DNA of 64,000 bases from Candidatus Gastranaerophilales bacterium (GTDB taxonomy: Bacteria > Cyanobacteriota > Vampirovibrionia > Gastranaerophilales > Gastranaerophilaceae): the NCBI GenBank assembly GCA_944322545.1, contig CALUPF010000028.1, positions 111,763-175,762 of the forward strand, in the 5' to 3' direction. Of this stretch, positions 9,352 through 18,456 are shown piece after piece. The notes under the pieces are model-generated. The model made no database searches and had not been told where the DNA came from. It saw nothing but the letters and a program-made list of their open reading frames with translations. A program made the position numbers and the translations under genes. Positions within the stretch are counted from its first letter, which is position 1, and each line of letters begins with the position of its first letter.

Positions 9352-10298
9352 ATATATTGATTACAGGAGGTGCAGGGTTCATTGGCTCAACCCTTGCAGA
9401 TAAATTGATAAAAGAAAATAACAAAGTAATAGTAATTGATAATTTTAACGATTACTATTCACCAGAGCTAAAAGAAAAAAATGTTTTTCATAATTTGACT
9501 AATCCAAATTATAGCTTATATCGCAATGATATTTGTGATAAAGATGCTGTTGAGAAAATATTTGAAGAAAACAAAATTGATTGCGTAGTCCATATTGCAG
9601 CAAGTGCTGGAGTTAGAGCTTCAATAAGCAACCCTGAATTGTTTGTTCAATCTAATATTGCAGGTACGATAAATATTCTAGAAGCGATGAGAAAAAATAA
9701 TGTAAAAAAAATGTTTTTTGCTTCTTCTAGCTCTGTTTATGGTAATTGCAAGGCTGAAAAATTTTCTGAGGATTTGAAAGTTACAGAACCTATTTCACCA
9801 TATGCAGCAACAAAATCTGCCTGTGAGCAGTTTTTATACACATATTCAAAATTGTATGATATTCAATCAATTTGCTTGAGATTTTTTACTGTATTTGGTC
9901 CAAGACAAAGACCAGATTTAGCAATAAGAAAATTTATTGAATTGATTGAACAAGACAAACCTATTCCTGTCTATGGCGATGGAACAACTATGAGGGATTA
10001 TACCTATATTGATGATATTGTCTCAGGTATTATGTCAGCAATAAAATATGACAAAACTTCATATGAGATTATTAACCTAGGTGGTGGCTCTCCTGTAACA
10101 TTGAATGAAATGATTGAGACTATTGAAAAAGTTCTAGGCAAAAATGCGAAGATTGATAGATTACCAATGCAACCAGGGGATGTGGATAAAACTGTCTCTG
10201 ATATTACAAAGGCAAAAAGCCTTTTAGGTTATGAGCCTAAAACTACGTTTGAAGAAGGAATCAGAAAATTTATAGAATGGAGAAAAGATGGAAAATAA
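9348..10298 (+). CDS. NAD-dependent nucleotide-sugar epimerase (probably UDP-glucuronate 4-epimerase type)
   Basis: Extended short-chain dehydrogenase. The GGAGFIGS cofactor loop begins at residue 7, the DNFNDYYSPELK segment is typical of UDP-glucuronate epimerases, ASSSSVYG and YAATK give the catalytic Ser and Tyr/Lys, and FFTVFGPRQRPD and YGDGTTMRDYTYIDD are substrate-domain signatures. With ugd downstream (15345-16667) a UDP-Glc to UDP-GlcA to UDP-GalA route is likely. It starts at TTG 9348, behind AAAGGAGAT, overlapping the previous stop by 4 bases. A plain UDP-Glc or UDP-GlcNAc 4-epimerase activity cannot be excluded. Confidence 0.85.
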   Translation: MNILITGGAGFIGSTLADKLIKENNKVIVIDNFNDYYSPELKEKNVFHNLTNPNYSLYRNDICDKDAVEKIFEENKIDCVVHIAASAGVRASISNPELFVQSNIAGTINILEAMRKNNVKKMFFASSSSVYGNCKAEKFSEDLKVTEPISPYAATKSACEQFLYTYSKLYDIQSICLRFFTVFGPRQRPDLAIRKFIELIEQDKPIPVYGDGTTMRDYTYIDDIVSGIMSAIKYDKTSYEIINLGGGSPVTLNEMIETIEKVLGKNAKIDRLPMQPGDVDKTVSDITKAKSLLGYEPKTTFEEGIRKFIEWRKDGK

Positions 10299-11265
10299 AC
10301 AGCCTAATATAAAAATATTGGTTTGTTATCATAAAAAAGATAGACTGTTCAAAAATGATGTTTTAGTTCCTATTCATTGTGGAAGAGCTTTGGCTTGTGA
10401 AGCTTCTAAAGACGGGAAAATGAGTGAGAAAGATTACCGATGGATGTTAGATAACATGATTGGTGATGATACTGGCGATAATATTTCTAAGCTTAATCGA
10501 GAAGTTAATGAAATGTCAGCAATATATTGGGCTTGGAAAAACTATGAAAAATTGGGAAATCCTGATTATATTGGGTTAATGCATTACAGACGTCTTTTTG
10601 ATTTTTCTAATGATATTAAAACTTTGAGTTATTCAACATTAAATAAATTGGGTTTGAACTTAAAAAGTTTACGTAAAGTGTTTTCAAAATATGATTTTGT
10701 TTGTAGAGAGGGATTTGAGATATCAGATTCTTCTATTCATACTTTCGAACCATACCAAATTTCTGTCAATTTAAGTGAGTCTTATCATCCAGTTTTGTTT
10801 AAACAATATGAAAAATTTAAAAAGGAACAAATTTTTTATTGCAACAGTATGTTCATTATGAATAAAGATGATTTCTTTTCTTATTGTGAAGAAGTTATGC
10901 CTGTGATGTTTGATTTTTTGAATAAACCCGAATTAGAGGTTAACAATAACTTTTTGAATAAAGCAAAAGAATATTTGTCTGAAGAAAATTTTAATATATT
11001 AAAGCAAAAGGCTGACTTAAATGGTAACTGGTATCCACGAATGACGGCTTATATGATGGAGTATATTTCAAGTTTCTATTTTAATGAATTGAAAGAACGA
11101 TATAAAAATAAAGCATTAAGCGGAAAAATTTATAACACGGAAATGCAGACTAAATATACTTTTTTAGAACATATTTTTTCTGTAAAAAATTCACTGGATA
11201 GAAAACATAAGATTATTTCGATATTAGGGATAAAGGTTAGTTTTAAAAGATTTTCTTGTAAATAA
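10288..11265 (+). CDS. DUF4422 capsular/LPS biosynthesis protein
   Basis: Stand-alone DUF4422 protein, a family found in capsule and O-antigen clusters and presumed to be a glycosyltransferase. ILVCYHKKDRLF, DDTGDNIS, WAWKNYEKLGNPDYIGLMHYRR match the N-terminal domain of the 934-residue protein two genes upstream, so the cluster has two versions. The C-terminal 35 residues (IFSVKNSLDRKHKIISILGI) are another copy of the shared tail. ATG 10288 lies behind GGAGAAAAG and overlaps the epimerase gene by 11 bases. Exact sugar unknown. Confidence 0.8.
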   Translation: MENKQPNIKILVCYHKKDRLFKNDVLVPIHCGRALACEASKDGKMSEKDYRWMLDNMIGDDTGDNISKLNREVNEMSAIYWAWKNYEKLGNPDYIGLMHYRRLFDFSNDIKTLSYSTLNKLGLNLKSLRKVFSKYDFVCREGFEISDSSIHTFEPYQISVNLSESYHPVLFKQYEKFKKEQIFYCNSMFIMNKDDFFSYCEEVMPVMFDFLNKPELEVNNNFLNKAKEYLSEENFNILKQKADLNGNWYPRMTAYMMEYISSFYFNELKERYKNKALSGKIYNTEMQTKYTFLEHIFSVKNSLDRKHKIISILGIKVSFKRFSCK

Positions 11266-11283
11266 TAAAGAAAGGACTAAAAA

Positions 11284-12273
11284 ATGGAAACAATATCTAA
11301 AATTAACAAAGTTGAAGATTATTATGATTATGCTTGTCTTGCTCCTATTATAGATAAAATTTCAGATGTTTCAATGATGGCTGATTATGAAAGAGCTTTT
11401 TTAAATAGTTTAATTAGACAATATAAACCTAAAAAACTATTAGAACTTGGTGTTGCCAAAGGCGGATCTTCTGTTGTAATGCTCAATGCAATAAAGGATA
11501 TTGAAGATGCTAAATTATATTCTATTGATTATTTAGATTATCTTTATTGTGACAATTCAAAAAAAGTCGGCTATGCTGTTAAAGAAAGAGTTCCTGAGTT
11601 AGTTAATCGCTGGGAGCTTAAAACTAATGGTTTGCCTTGCGATTTTATGGATGAAATTGGTGGAGATATTGATTTTGTTTTAATAGATACAATGCATATA
11701 AATCCTGGGGAAATCTTAGACTTTTTAATGGTTTTGCCATACTTAAAAGAAAATGCTGTTGTTGTTTTTCATGATACAGCTTTGCATGTTATTTCTAGTG
11801 AACCGTGCCAGTTTAAAATTGCTAACACAAATAACTTGCTGATGAGTGCAATAAAAGGTAAAAAGATTCTTCCTGAGTTTTTTGATTCTCATATATTTCC
11901 TAATATTGGTGCGGTTGAATTAAATAAAAGCACAAGAGAAAACATTTGGGATATTTTTAATATTATTAAACAACCATGGGTGTATGCTATAAACCAAGAA
12001 GAAGTAGGTAAAATTGTTAATTGCTTTGAAAAACAGTATGGAACAAAACTTACAAATATTTTTGTTAAAGCTGCTAATTTTTATAATTCGGATTTAGATA
12101 GTGCAACTAAGATTTTGAACTCTGTGGATGTAAAAAAAATAATTAAAAAAGTTCGATTTGCTCTCATAAAGTATTTTCTATTTTATAAGTTTGGAGTAGG
12201 TAAACAAAGAAAATATTATAAAAAACTATACAAAGAAACTAAAATCAAATATGAACAAATTAAACATAATTAA
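11284..12273 (+). CDS. Class I SAM-dependent methyltransferase (Methyltransf_24 / cephalosporin hydroxylase-like)
   Basis: Probable sugar or glycan methyltransferase. Motif I LLELGVAKGGSS (residues about 55-66), an acidic strand end YSIDYLD, and DFVLIDTMHINPGEILDF followed by VVVFHDT form the class I Rossmann signature of the Methyltransf_24 type. The C-terminal 60 residues are basic and hydrophobic (IKYFLFYKFGVGKQRKYYKK), as often seen in membrane-associated glycan enzymes. SD AAAGGA precedes ATG 11284 and it lies 18 bases behind the DUF4422 gene. Target hydroxyl unknown. Confidence 0.78.
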   Translation: METISKINKVEDYYDYACLAPIIDKISDVSMMADYERAFLNSLIRQYKPKKLLELGVAKGGSSVVMLNAIKDIEDAKLYSIDYLDYLYCDNSKKVGYAVKERVPELVNRWELKTNGLPCDFMDEIGGDIDFVLIDTMHINPGEILDFLMVLPYLKENAVVVFHDTALHVISSEPCQFKIANTNNLLMSAIKGKKILPEFFDSHIFPNIGAVELNKSTRENIWDIFNIIKQPWVYAINQEEVGKIVNCFEKQYGTKLTNIFVKAANFYNSDLDSATKILNSVDVKKIIKKVRFALIKYFLFYKFGVGKQRKYYKKLYKETKIKYEQIKHN

Positions 12274-12315
12274 TTAAGTGATAATCCAATATAAGCTTAT
12301 ATGAGGAGAGTGCAA

Positions 12316-13419
12316 ATGAATATTAAAAGATTGTTAGAGAGTATATTTTCTGTAAAAAATGAATATTCAAAAACTAAAAGATATAAGGTTGTTACAATTT
12401 TAGGTATTAAAATTAAACGTTGTGCAAATGTTTGTAATTTAGATATTAAAAAACACGTTCCTATTGATAAATATGTTGAAAAAGAAAATATTACTCTATA
12501 CAAAAATTATTACGAAAGATATTGGATGGATTTTTCAGAAGAAACACTACCAGAGAATCTTGTTGAGAAATATTCAGCATTAACGAAAGGCTTGGATATA
12601 GATAGTGTTGATTTAATTGATAGAATCATTTATAGATGGAATGTGATAAAAGAACATTTATATGATGAATGTATTGATTTATTTACTGAAAAAGAGAAAA
12701 AAGAAATTCTAACACAATATGATAATTTTGATTCTAAGATTTATCAACTTGAGCCAAATAAATGGAAACACGGTAAATATATATTGCCAGTCAATTGTTC
12801 TGGTGACGTTTTTTATTTTAAACATCGTTTGGATTTGTTATCAAACAATAGTATAGAACGATTGAAAAACTCAGCAATTATAGATGCAGGGGCTTTTGTT
12901 GGTGATTCTGCTTGTATTTTTTCTGAATTTGTTGAAGATGGTACTATTTATTCTTTTGAACCAGTCCAAGAAAACTATGAAATGCTTATTTCAACAATTA
13001 AAATGAATGATTTGAAGAAAGTAGTACCAATAAAAAAAGCACTAGGTGATAAAATAGAAAAATTAGATATAAATGTTCATGACAGTGGTTCAACTATATT
13101 ACAAACAAATAGAGAAGGAATGACTATTCAACAAATTCAATCTACTACACTTGATAAATTTGTTGAAGAAAACAACTTAACTGTTGGTTTGATAAAAACA
13201 GATGTTGAAGGATTTGAACCTCAATTATTAGAAGGTGCAAAAAACACTATAAAAACACAGAGGCCTGTTTTGTTAATTTCTATATATCATAATATGCATG
13301 ATTTATTTGAAATAAAACCAATGATAGAAAGTTGGAATTTAGGTTATTCTTTTAAAATTGTAAAATGTAACAGTTATAAATTTTTACAAGAAACAATGTT
13401 AATTGCAGAGCCCGTCTAA
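12316..13419 (+). CDS. FkbM-family methyltransferase
   Basis: SAM-dependent O-methyltransferase of the FkbM family, common in glycan clusters. AIIDAGAFVGDSACIF (motif I), YSFEPVQENYEML, LDKFVEEN, IKTDVEGFEPQLLEGA and RPVLLISIYH are all present. The first 35 residues are the cluster-specific module (ESIFSVKNEYSKTKRYKVVT), here at the N-terminus rather than the C-terminus. The start is ATG 12316 because AGGAG at 12304-12308 lies 7 bases upstream; ATG 12301 would sit inside its own SD. 367 residues. Confidence 0.88.
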   Translation: MNIKRLLESIFSVKNEYSKTKRYKVVTILGIKIKRCANVCNLDIKKHVPIDKYVEKENITLYKNYYERYWMDFSEETLPENLVEKYSALTKGLDIDSVDLIDRIIYRWNVIKEHLYDECIDLFTEKEKKEILTQYDNFDSKIYQLEPNKWKHGKYILPVNCSGDVFYFKHRLDLLSNNSIERLKNSAIIDAGAFVGDSACIFSEFVEDGTIYSFEPVQENYEMLISTIKMNDLKKVVPIKKALGDKIEKLDINVHDSGSTILQTNREGMTIQQIQSTTLDKFVEENNLTVGLIKTDVEGFEPQLLEGAKNTIKTQRPVLLISIYHNMHDLFEIKPMIESWNLGYSFKIVKCNSYKFLQETMLIAEPV

Positions 13420-13455
13420 TGTAAGTATGTTTAACTGTATAATAAAGGAGAGTAA

Positions 13456-15300
13456 ATGGCTAAAATATACATAGGTTTTACAGTGGATGATGGATATGTA
13501 AAATATCTTGCGGTGACTATTGCTTCTATTTTATGCAATGCAAATAAAAGAGATGAATTAAATTTTTATGTATTAAATGATGGAAGCATATCAGTCGAGA
13601 ATAAAAGTAAAATCAATGATTTAAAAAAAATAAAAGATTTTAATATTGAGTGGATAACAGTTGATACGAAATTGTTTGAGAATCAAGGAACTAATTTGCG
13701 AGAAGATATAACGATTGCTACAAATTATAGATTCTCATTAGCTTCTTTATTGCCTGATATAGATAAATTGATTTTTTTAGATGCTGATTTAATATTGAAC
13801 GCAGATATTGCAAATTTGTGGTCAATAGATGTTGAAAATTATTATATGGCTTGTTCACCTGTTTTTGAAGGTGTTCTTGATGCTTATCAACAAAAGTTAG
13901 ATATTCCTCTTAATTATAGATATTGCAATACAGGTGTAATGTTATGTAATTTGAAAAAATGGAGAGAAGACAATATTGAACCATTCTTTTTTACTAATGC
14001 GAAAAAATATCGAGATGTTTGTGAGTTTTTAGACCAAGATATATTAAACACTGTTTTGTATTCAAAAATTTTATATTTAGATTACAAATTTAATTTTATA
14101 CCAGATGAAGAACTTTGGTATCCAGAAATATATTCAAAAAATTTAGATAAAATTCCTAAAAATCCAGAGATTATACACTGGGCTGGTCCTCGTAAGCCTT
14201 GGAACAATATGTCTGTGAAATATTTTGAAACCTATAGAAAATATGCAAAACGTACGAAATATTTTAAGTCTGTATATTGTAATCTAGACAAACAGCAAAA
14301 AAAAATATTTTGGCAAAATATTTTTTCAGTAAAAAATGAGTTTTCTAATAATAAAAAGCGTAAAGTTATATCAATATTAGGCTTGAAACTGAAAATTAGA
14401 AGAAAAACAAAGCTTGAGAAAATTTTAGAAAGAAAATTTGATCCTAATTTTTCAATTGAAGATAGAAGGTATATTATTGAAAGACAATTTGAACAAGCTG
14501 TTGGGTATAAGCCAGATTTAGATAATCCAAAGACTTTTAATGAAAAAATTCAATGGTTGAAATTATATAATAATGATCCTATTTTATCAAAATGTGGTGA
14601 TAAGTATTTAGTTAGAGAATTTATACAAGAAAATATTGGAGAAGAATATTTAATACCATTATTAGGGGTATGGGATAAACCTGATGATATTGATTTTGAC
14701 AAGCTGCCTAATCAATTTGTTTTAAAAGTGAATTGGGGTAGTGGTCAAAATATTATTGTAACAGATAAGTCTAAATTAAATATTGAAGAAACCAAAGCTA
14801 AATTAAATAATTGGTTACGCCCTGAATCGAATCATTATTTTTATTCATTTGAACCTAGTTATAAAAATATAAATCCTAAAATTATTTGCGAAAAATATAT
14901 AAAATCAGACAATGATAACTTGACTTGTTATAAAATTTTTAATTTTAATTCTAAGCCATATATGTTTCAAGTTGTTTTTGATGATAAAACAGATTATGAG
15001 ACAATTAATTATTATGATTTGAATTGGAATAAACTAGACTTAAAACAAAATTTTCCAAATAATGATATAGTCTTGTCCAAACCTCAAAATTTTGATCTTA
15101 TGTTAGAACTAGCTGAAAAACTTGCTAAAAATTTCCCGACTTTTGTTAGAACAGACTTCTTTGAGTTAGGAGACAAGATATATTTTAGTGAACTAACATT
15201 TTTTTCTGATAATGGAATGGCTAAATTTTCTCCTGAAGAATGGGATTACAAACTTGGCGAGATGTTAGATTTATCAGAAATTAAAACTAATAAGAAGTGA
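13456..15300 (+). CDS. GT8 glycosyltransferase fused to TupA-like ATP-grasp domain
   Basis: Two enzymes in one chain of 614 residues. Residues 1-270: GT8 retaining glycosyltransferase (FTVDDGYVKYLAVTIASIL, metal-binding DAD at 109-111, CNTGVMLCNLKKW, HWAGPRKPW at 241-249). Residues about 285-317: the shared IFSVKNEFSNNKKRKVISIL module acting as linker. Residues about 325-605: TupA-like ATP-grasp domain (FNEKIQWLKLYNNDP, CGDKYLVREFI, FVLKVNWGSGQN, CEKYI, RTDFFELGDKIYFSELTFF), the family linked to teichuronopeptide and capsule modification, probably ligating an amino acid or glycan group. SD AAAGGAGAG precedes ATG 13456; a TATAAT at 13438-13443 may be an extra promoter. Confidence 0.87.
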   Translation: MAKIYIGFTVDDGYVKYLAVTIASILCNANKRDELNFYVLNDGSISVENKSKINDLKKIKDFNIEWITVDTKLFENQGTNLREDITIATNYRFSLASLLPDIDKLIFLDADLILNADIANLWSIDVENYYMACSPVFEGVLDAYQQKLDIPLNYRYCNTGVMLCNLKKWREDNIEPFFFTNAKKYRDVCEFLDQDILNTVLYSKILYLDYKFNFIPDEELWYPEIYSKNLDKIPKNPEIIHWAGPRKPWNNMSVKYFETYRKYAKRTKYFKSVYCNLDKQQKKIFWQNIFSVKNEFSNNKKRKVISILGLKLKIRRKTKLEKILERKFDPNFSIEDRRYIIERQFEQAVGYKPDLDNPKTFNEKIQWLKLYNNDPILSKCGDKYLVREFIQENIGEEYLIPLLGVWDKPDDIDFDKLPNQFVLKVNWGSGQNIIVTDKSKLNIEETKAKLNNWLRPESNHYFYSFEPSYKNINPKIICEKYIKSDNDNLTCYKIFNFNSKPYMFQVVFDDKTDYETINYYDLNWNKLDLKQNFPNNDIVLSKPQNFDLMLELAEKLAKNFPTFVRTDFFELGDKIYFSELTFFSDNGMAKFSPEEWDYKLGEMLDLSEIKTNKK

Positions 15301-15303
15301 TTA

Positions 15304-15312
15304 TGTTATAAT
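15304..15312 (+). promoter_or_regulatory. Extended -10 promoter of ugd
   Basis: TGTTATAAT (TG-n-TATAAT) lies 33 bases before the ugd start, with SD TTGGAG between. A -35 box is not obvious (TTAAAA at 15281-15286 is 20 bases away), as expected for an extended -10 promoter. The same nonamer precedes gdhA on the other strand. Confidence 0.6.
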
Positions 15313-15344
15313 TTTCGTATTAATAAATTATTGGAGATTTACAA

Positions 15345-16667
15345 ATGAAAGTATGCGTTGTAGGTACAGGTTATGTAGGATTGGTAGTAGGCACATGCCT
15401 GGCCGAAATGGGAAACGATGTAATTTGCGTTGATAAAGATTTAACAAAACTTGCTAAATTGGAACAAGGTATCATTCCAATTTATGAACCGGGGTTAGAA
15501 GAGCTAATCAAAGTTAATGTGTCAGAGGGAAGATTGACTTTCACTGACGATTTAAAAATGGCTGTTCAAAAATCTTTGGTTTGTTTTATCGCAGTAGGTA
15601 CGCCACAAGGTGAAGATGGCTCAGCTGATTTGAAATATGTGTATGACGTAGCAGAATCAATTGGTAAATCTTTAAACGGATATAAAGTTATCATTGACAA
15701 ATCAACAGTGCCTGTTGGCACAGCTGAAAAGGTTACTGAAATAATCAAAGCTCAAACTAACGAAGAGTTTGATGTTGTGTCTAACCCTGAATTTTTGAAA
15801 CAAGGCGCTGCAGTAGATGACTTTTTGAAACCTGATAGAGTTGTTATCGGTTCAAACTCTCAACGTGCAACAGAAATTATGCAAGAGCTTTACGCTCCAT
15901 TTTTAAGAACAGGAAATCCTGTGATTATCATGGATGTAAAATCTGCAGAAATGACAAAGTATGCAGCTAACTCATTTTTGGCAGTAAAAATTTCTTATGC
16001 GAATGAAATTGCAAACATCTGTGAAAAAGTAGGTGCTGATGCTGAAATGGTTAGAATAGGTATGTGCTCAGACAAAAGAATCGGTACACAATTCTTATTC
16101 CCAGGGTTAGGCTATGGCGGAAGCTGCTTCCCTAAAGATGTAAAAGCACTTTTGAAAACTGCAAAAGATTATGGATGTGATTATCAGCTTTTGGAATCTG
16201 CTGATAAGGTTAATAAACTCCAAAGACAAATCTTTATTGATAAAATCTTGAAACGTTTCGGAGAAAATCTTTCAGGTATGACTTTTGGGATTTGGGGATT
16301 AGCTTTCAAACCTAAAACAAATGATATGAGAGAAGCTCCTGCAATCACTATAATCAATGCTCTTTTAGAAAGAGGTGCAAATGTTCAGGCTTATGACCCT
16401 AAAGCTTTTGATTGTGCAGAAATGATTTTTGGCGATAAAATTACTTATGCAAAATCTTCATATGAAGCATTGAAAAATGCAGATTGTATGTTGTTGCTAA
16501 CAGAATGGAACGAATTCAGACGTCCTGATTTCGACAGAATCAAAGAGCTTTTAAAAGAACCTGTGATTTTTGACGGACGTAATCAATATGACGGAAAAAG
16601 ACTCACTGAAAGAGGCTTTGAATATTATTCAGTAGGCAAGAAAAATCCTGAATTACAAGCTGTGTAA
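15345..16667 (+). CDS. ugd: UDP-glucose 6-dehydrogenase
   Basis: NAD-dependent two-step oxidation of UDP-glucose to UDP-glucuronate, precursor for the uronic acids of the cluster. Visible: GTGYVGLVVGTCLAEMG NAD loop, VGTPQGEDGSADL, STVPVGTAEK, SNPEFLKQGAAVDDF, the catalytic-cysteine segment GLGYGGSCFPKDVKAL and AFKPKTNDMREAPA. 440 residues is standard. It has its own extended -10 promoter, so it may also be expressed independently of the glycosyltransferase operon. It is the last gene of the glycan block. Confidence 0.97.
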   Translation: MKVCVVGTGYVGLVVGTCLAEMGNDVICVDKDLTKLAKLEQGIIPIYEPGLEELIKVNVSEGRLTFTDDLKMAVQKSLVCFIAVGTPQGEDGSADLKYVYDVAESIGKSLNGYKVIIDKSTVPVGTAEKVTEIIKAQTNEEFDVVSNPEFLKQGAAVDDFLKPDRVVIGSNSQRATEIMQELYAPFLRTGNPVIIMDVKSAEMTKYAANSFLAVKISYANEIANICEKVGADAEMVRIGMCSDKRIGTQFLFPGLGYGGSCFPKDVKALLKTAKDYGCDYQLLESADKVNKLQRQIFIDKILKRFGENLSGMTFGIWGLAFKPKTNDMREAPAITIINALLERGANVQAYDPKAFDCAEMIFGDKITYAKSSYEALKNADCMLLLTEWNEFRRPDFDRIKELLKEPVIFDGRNQYDGKRLTERGFEYYSVGKKNPELQAV

Positions 16668-16706
16668 ATTTTTAGGGTTTTAGTTATATTCTAAAGGTAT
16701 TTTGTA

Positions 16707-17180
16707 ATGGAATATAAAACTAATGTAATGCGGATATTGGATAAGAAAAAGCTGAAATATAAAAGTTACAGCTATGTTGACACGGATGCGATAAGTGGTA
16801 TAGAGGTTGCATCTGTACTGCATCAAAATCCTGATATGGTTTTTAAAACTCTTGTAACTGTTGGAAAATCTAAGCAGTATTATGTTTTTATGGTGCCTGT
16901 CGCAAAAGAACTTGATTTGAAAAAAGCGGCACATAGTGTTAATGAAAAGTCTGTTGAAATGATTCACTTAAAAGAGCTTCTGCCATTAACAGGATATGTC
17001 CATGGCGGGTGTTCTCCTATTGGGATGAAAAAGTCTTTTATTACTGTTATTGATGAGTCTGCTAAAAATTTCGAAACTGTTATTTTTAGTGCTGGTAAAA
17101 TCGGTTATCAGGTCGAACTTGCTCCTAGTGATTTAGAAAAGATTATAAGACTTTCTTATTGTGACATAGTTTGTGACTAG
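16707..17180 (+). CDS. ybaK: Cys-tRNA(Pro)/tRNA(Cys) deacylase YbaK/EbsC family
   Basis: Trans-editing hydrolase that clears misacylated Cys-tRNA(Pro). FKTLVTVGKSKQYYVFMVP, the lysine of KELDLKKAAH and GYVHGGCSPIGMKKSF are the YbaK/ProX-family signatures; 157 residues matches the family. It follows ugd by 39 bases in the same direction, but its function is translation quality control, not glycans. No strong SD is visible (ATTTTGTA before ATG 16707). Confidence 0.92.
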   Translation: MEYKTNVMRILDKKKLKYKSYSYVDTDAISGIEVASVLHQNPDMVFKTLVTVGKSKQYYVFMVPVAKELDLKKAAHSVNEKSVEMIHLKELLPLTGYVHGGCSPIGMKKSFITVIDESAKNFETVIFSAGKIGYQVELAPSDLEKIIRLSYCDIVCD

Positions 17181-17217
17181 TTTTGTATTTTTACTATGCA
17201 AATCGCTATTTTGTAAT

Positions 17218-17223
17218 TATAAT
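17218..17223 (+). promoter_or_regulatory. -10 box of dapL promoter
   Basis: TATAAT at 17218-17223, about 30 bases before ATG 17253, with SD AGAGGG between. The -35 position (17195-17200, TATGCA) is poor, so confidence is moderate. Confidence 0.45.
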
Positions 17224-17252
17224 TGACCTAGTGAGATTATTAAGAGGGTCGT

Positions 17253-18425
17253 ATGAATATAAACGAGAATTATTTAAATCTTGAACAAAGCTATTTGTTC
17301 TCAACTGTGGCAAAAAAAGTTTCTGAATTTAGCAATAATAATCCTGATAAAAAAATTATTAAATTAGGAATTGGTGATGTAACATTGCCATTATGCAAAG
17401 TGGTAGTTGATGCTTTGCATAAAGCTGTTGATGAAATGGGCGCTCAAGCTACTTTCAGAGGCTATGGTCCAGAACAAGGCTATGACTTTTTAAGAGAAGC
17501 CGTAAAAGGATACTATAAAAAACACAATGTAGAATTGAACCTAGATGAAATTTTTATTTCAGATGGTGCAAAAAGTGATTTAGGTAATATATTAGACTTA
17601 TTTGCAAAAGATAATGTCGTTCTTGTTCCAGATCCTGTATATCCTGTATATGTTGACACTAACGTAATGGCAGGAAGAAAAGTCGTTTTTGCTGATGCAA
17701 ATGGTGATAATGAATTTTTGCCTTTGCCTGATGAAAATGTTAAGGCTGATATTATTTATATCTGTTCACCAAACAACCCGACTGGTGCTGTATATAATAA
17801 AGAACAGCTTAAAAAATGGGTTGATTATGCGAAATCTATGAATGCTATCATTTTATTTGATGCAGCTTATGAGTGTTTCATTTCAGATGAAAATCTTCCA
17901 AAAAGCATTTATGAAATAGAAGGTGCAAAAGACTGTGCAATTGAATTTTGCTCATTGTCAAAAACTGCAGGTTTCACTGGTACAAGATGTGGTTATACAG
18001 TTGTTCCTGAAAACTTAGGCAAATTAAACAAATTCTGGCTAAGAAGACAAACAACAAAATTCAATGGTGTTCCATACATCGTTCAAAGAGGTGCTGAAGC
18101 TGTATTCTCGGAAGCTGGTCAAAAAGAAATAAAAGAAAACATTAACTATTACAAAGAAAATGCAAAATTGATTTCTGACACATTGACAAAATGTGGAATC
18201 TGGCATGTTGGCGGAAAACATTCTCCATACATTTGGCTAAAATGCCCTAACAATATGACATCTTGGGAGTTTTTCGATTTCTTGTTGGAAAAAATCCAAG
18301 TTGTTGGTACTCCTGGTTCAGGCTTTGGCAAAAATGGAGAAGGCTATTTCAGACTCACTTCTTTTGGCTCAAAAGAAAATACGGCTGAAGCAATGAAAAG
18401 ATTTGAATCAATCTTTAATAAATAA
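17253..18425 (+). CDS. dapL: LL-diaminopimelate aminotransferase
   Basis: PLP enzyme that converts tetrahydrodipicolinate directly to LL-diaminopimelate, the short lysine/peptidoglycan route known from plants, cyanobacteria and chlamydiae. LGIGDVTLPL, FRGYGPEQGYDFLREAV, ISDGAKSDLGNI, PDPVYPVYVDTNVMAG, SPNNPTGAVY and the PLP-lysine segment SLSKTAGFTGTRCGY are diagnostic. 390 residues is slightly shorter than the usual ~408. Single-gene unit with its own -10 box and a bidirectional terminator. Supports a diderm with DAP-type peptidoglycan. Confidence 0.96.
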   Translation: MNINENYLNLEQSYLFSTVAKKVSEFSNNNPDKKIIKLGIGDVTLPLCKVVVDALHKAVDEMGAQATFRGYGPEQGYDFLREAVKGYYKKHNVELNLDEIFISDGAKSDLGNILDLFAKDNVVLVPDPVYPVYVDTNVMAGRKVVFADANGDNEFLPLPDENVKADIIYICSPNNPTGAVYNKEQLKKWVDYAKSMNAIILFDAAYECFISDENLPKSIYEIEGAKDCAIEFCSLSKTAGFTGTRCGYTVVPENLGKLNKFWLRRQTTKFNGVPYIVQRGAEAVFSEAGQKEIKENINYYKENAKLISDTLTKCGIWHVGGKHSPYIWLKCPNNMTSWEFFDFLLEKIQVVGTPGSGFGKNGEGYFRLTSFGSKENTAEAMKRFESIFNK

Positions 18426-18456
18426 AAAAAAACGGGGCTTTAAGCTCCGTTTTTTA
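18424..18456. terminator. Bidirectional rho-independent terminator
   Basis: An A-run, the stem ACGGGGCTT/AAGCTCCGT (one G-U pair) and a T-run. It serves dapL (+) and the convergent gene at 18454-19476 (-). Confidence 0.9.
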
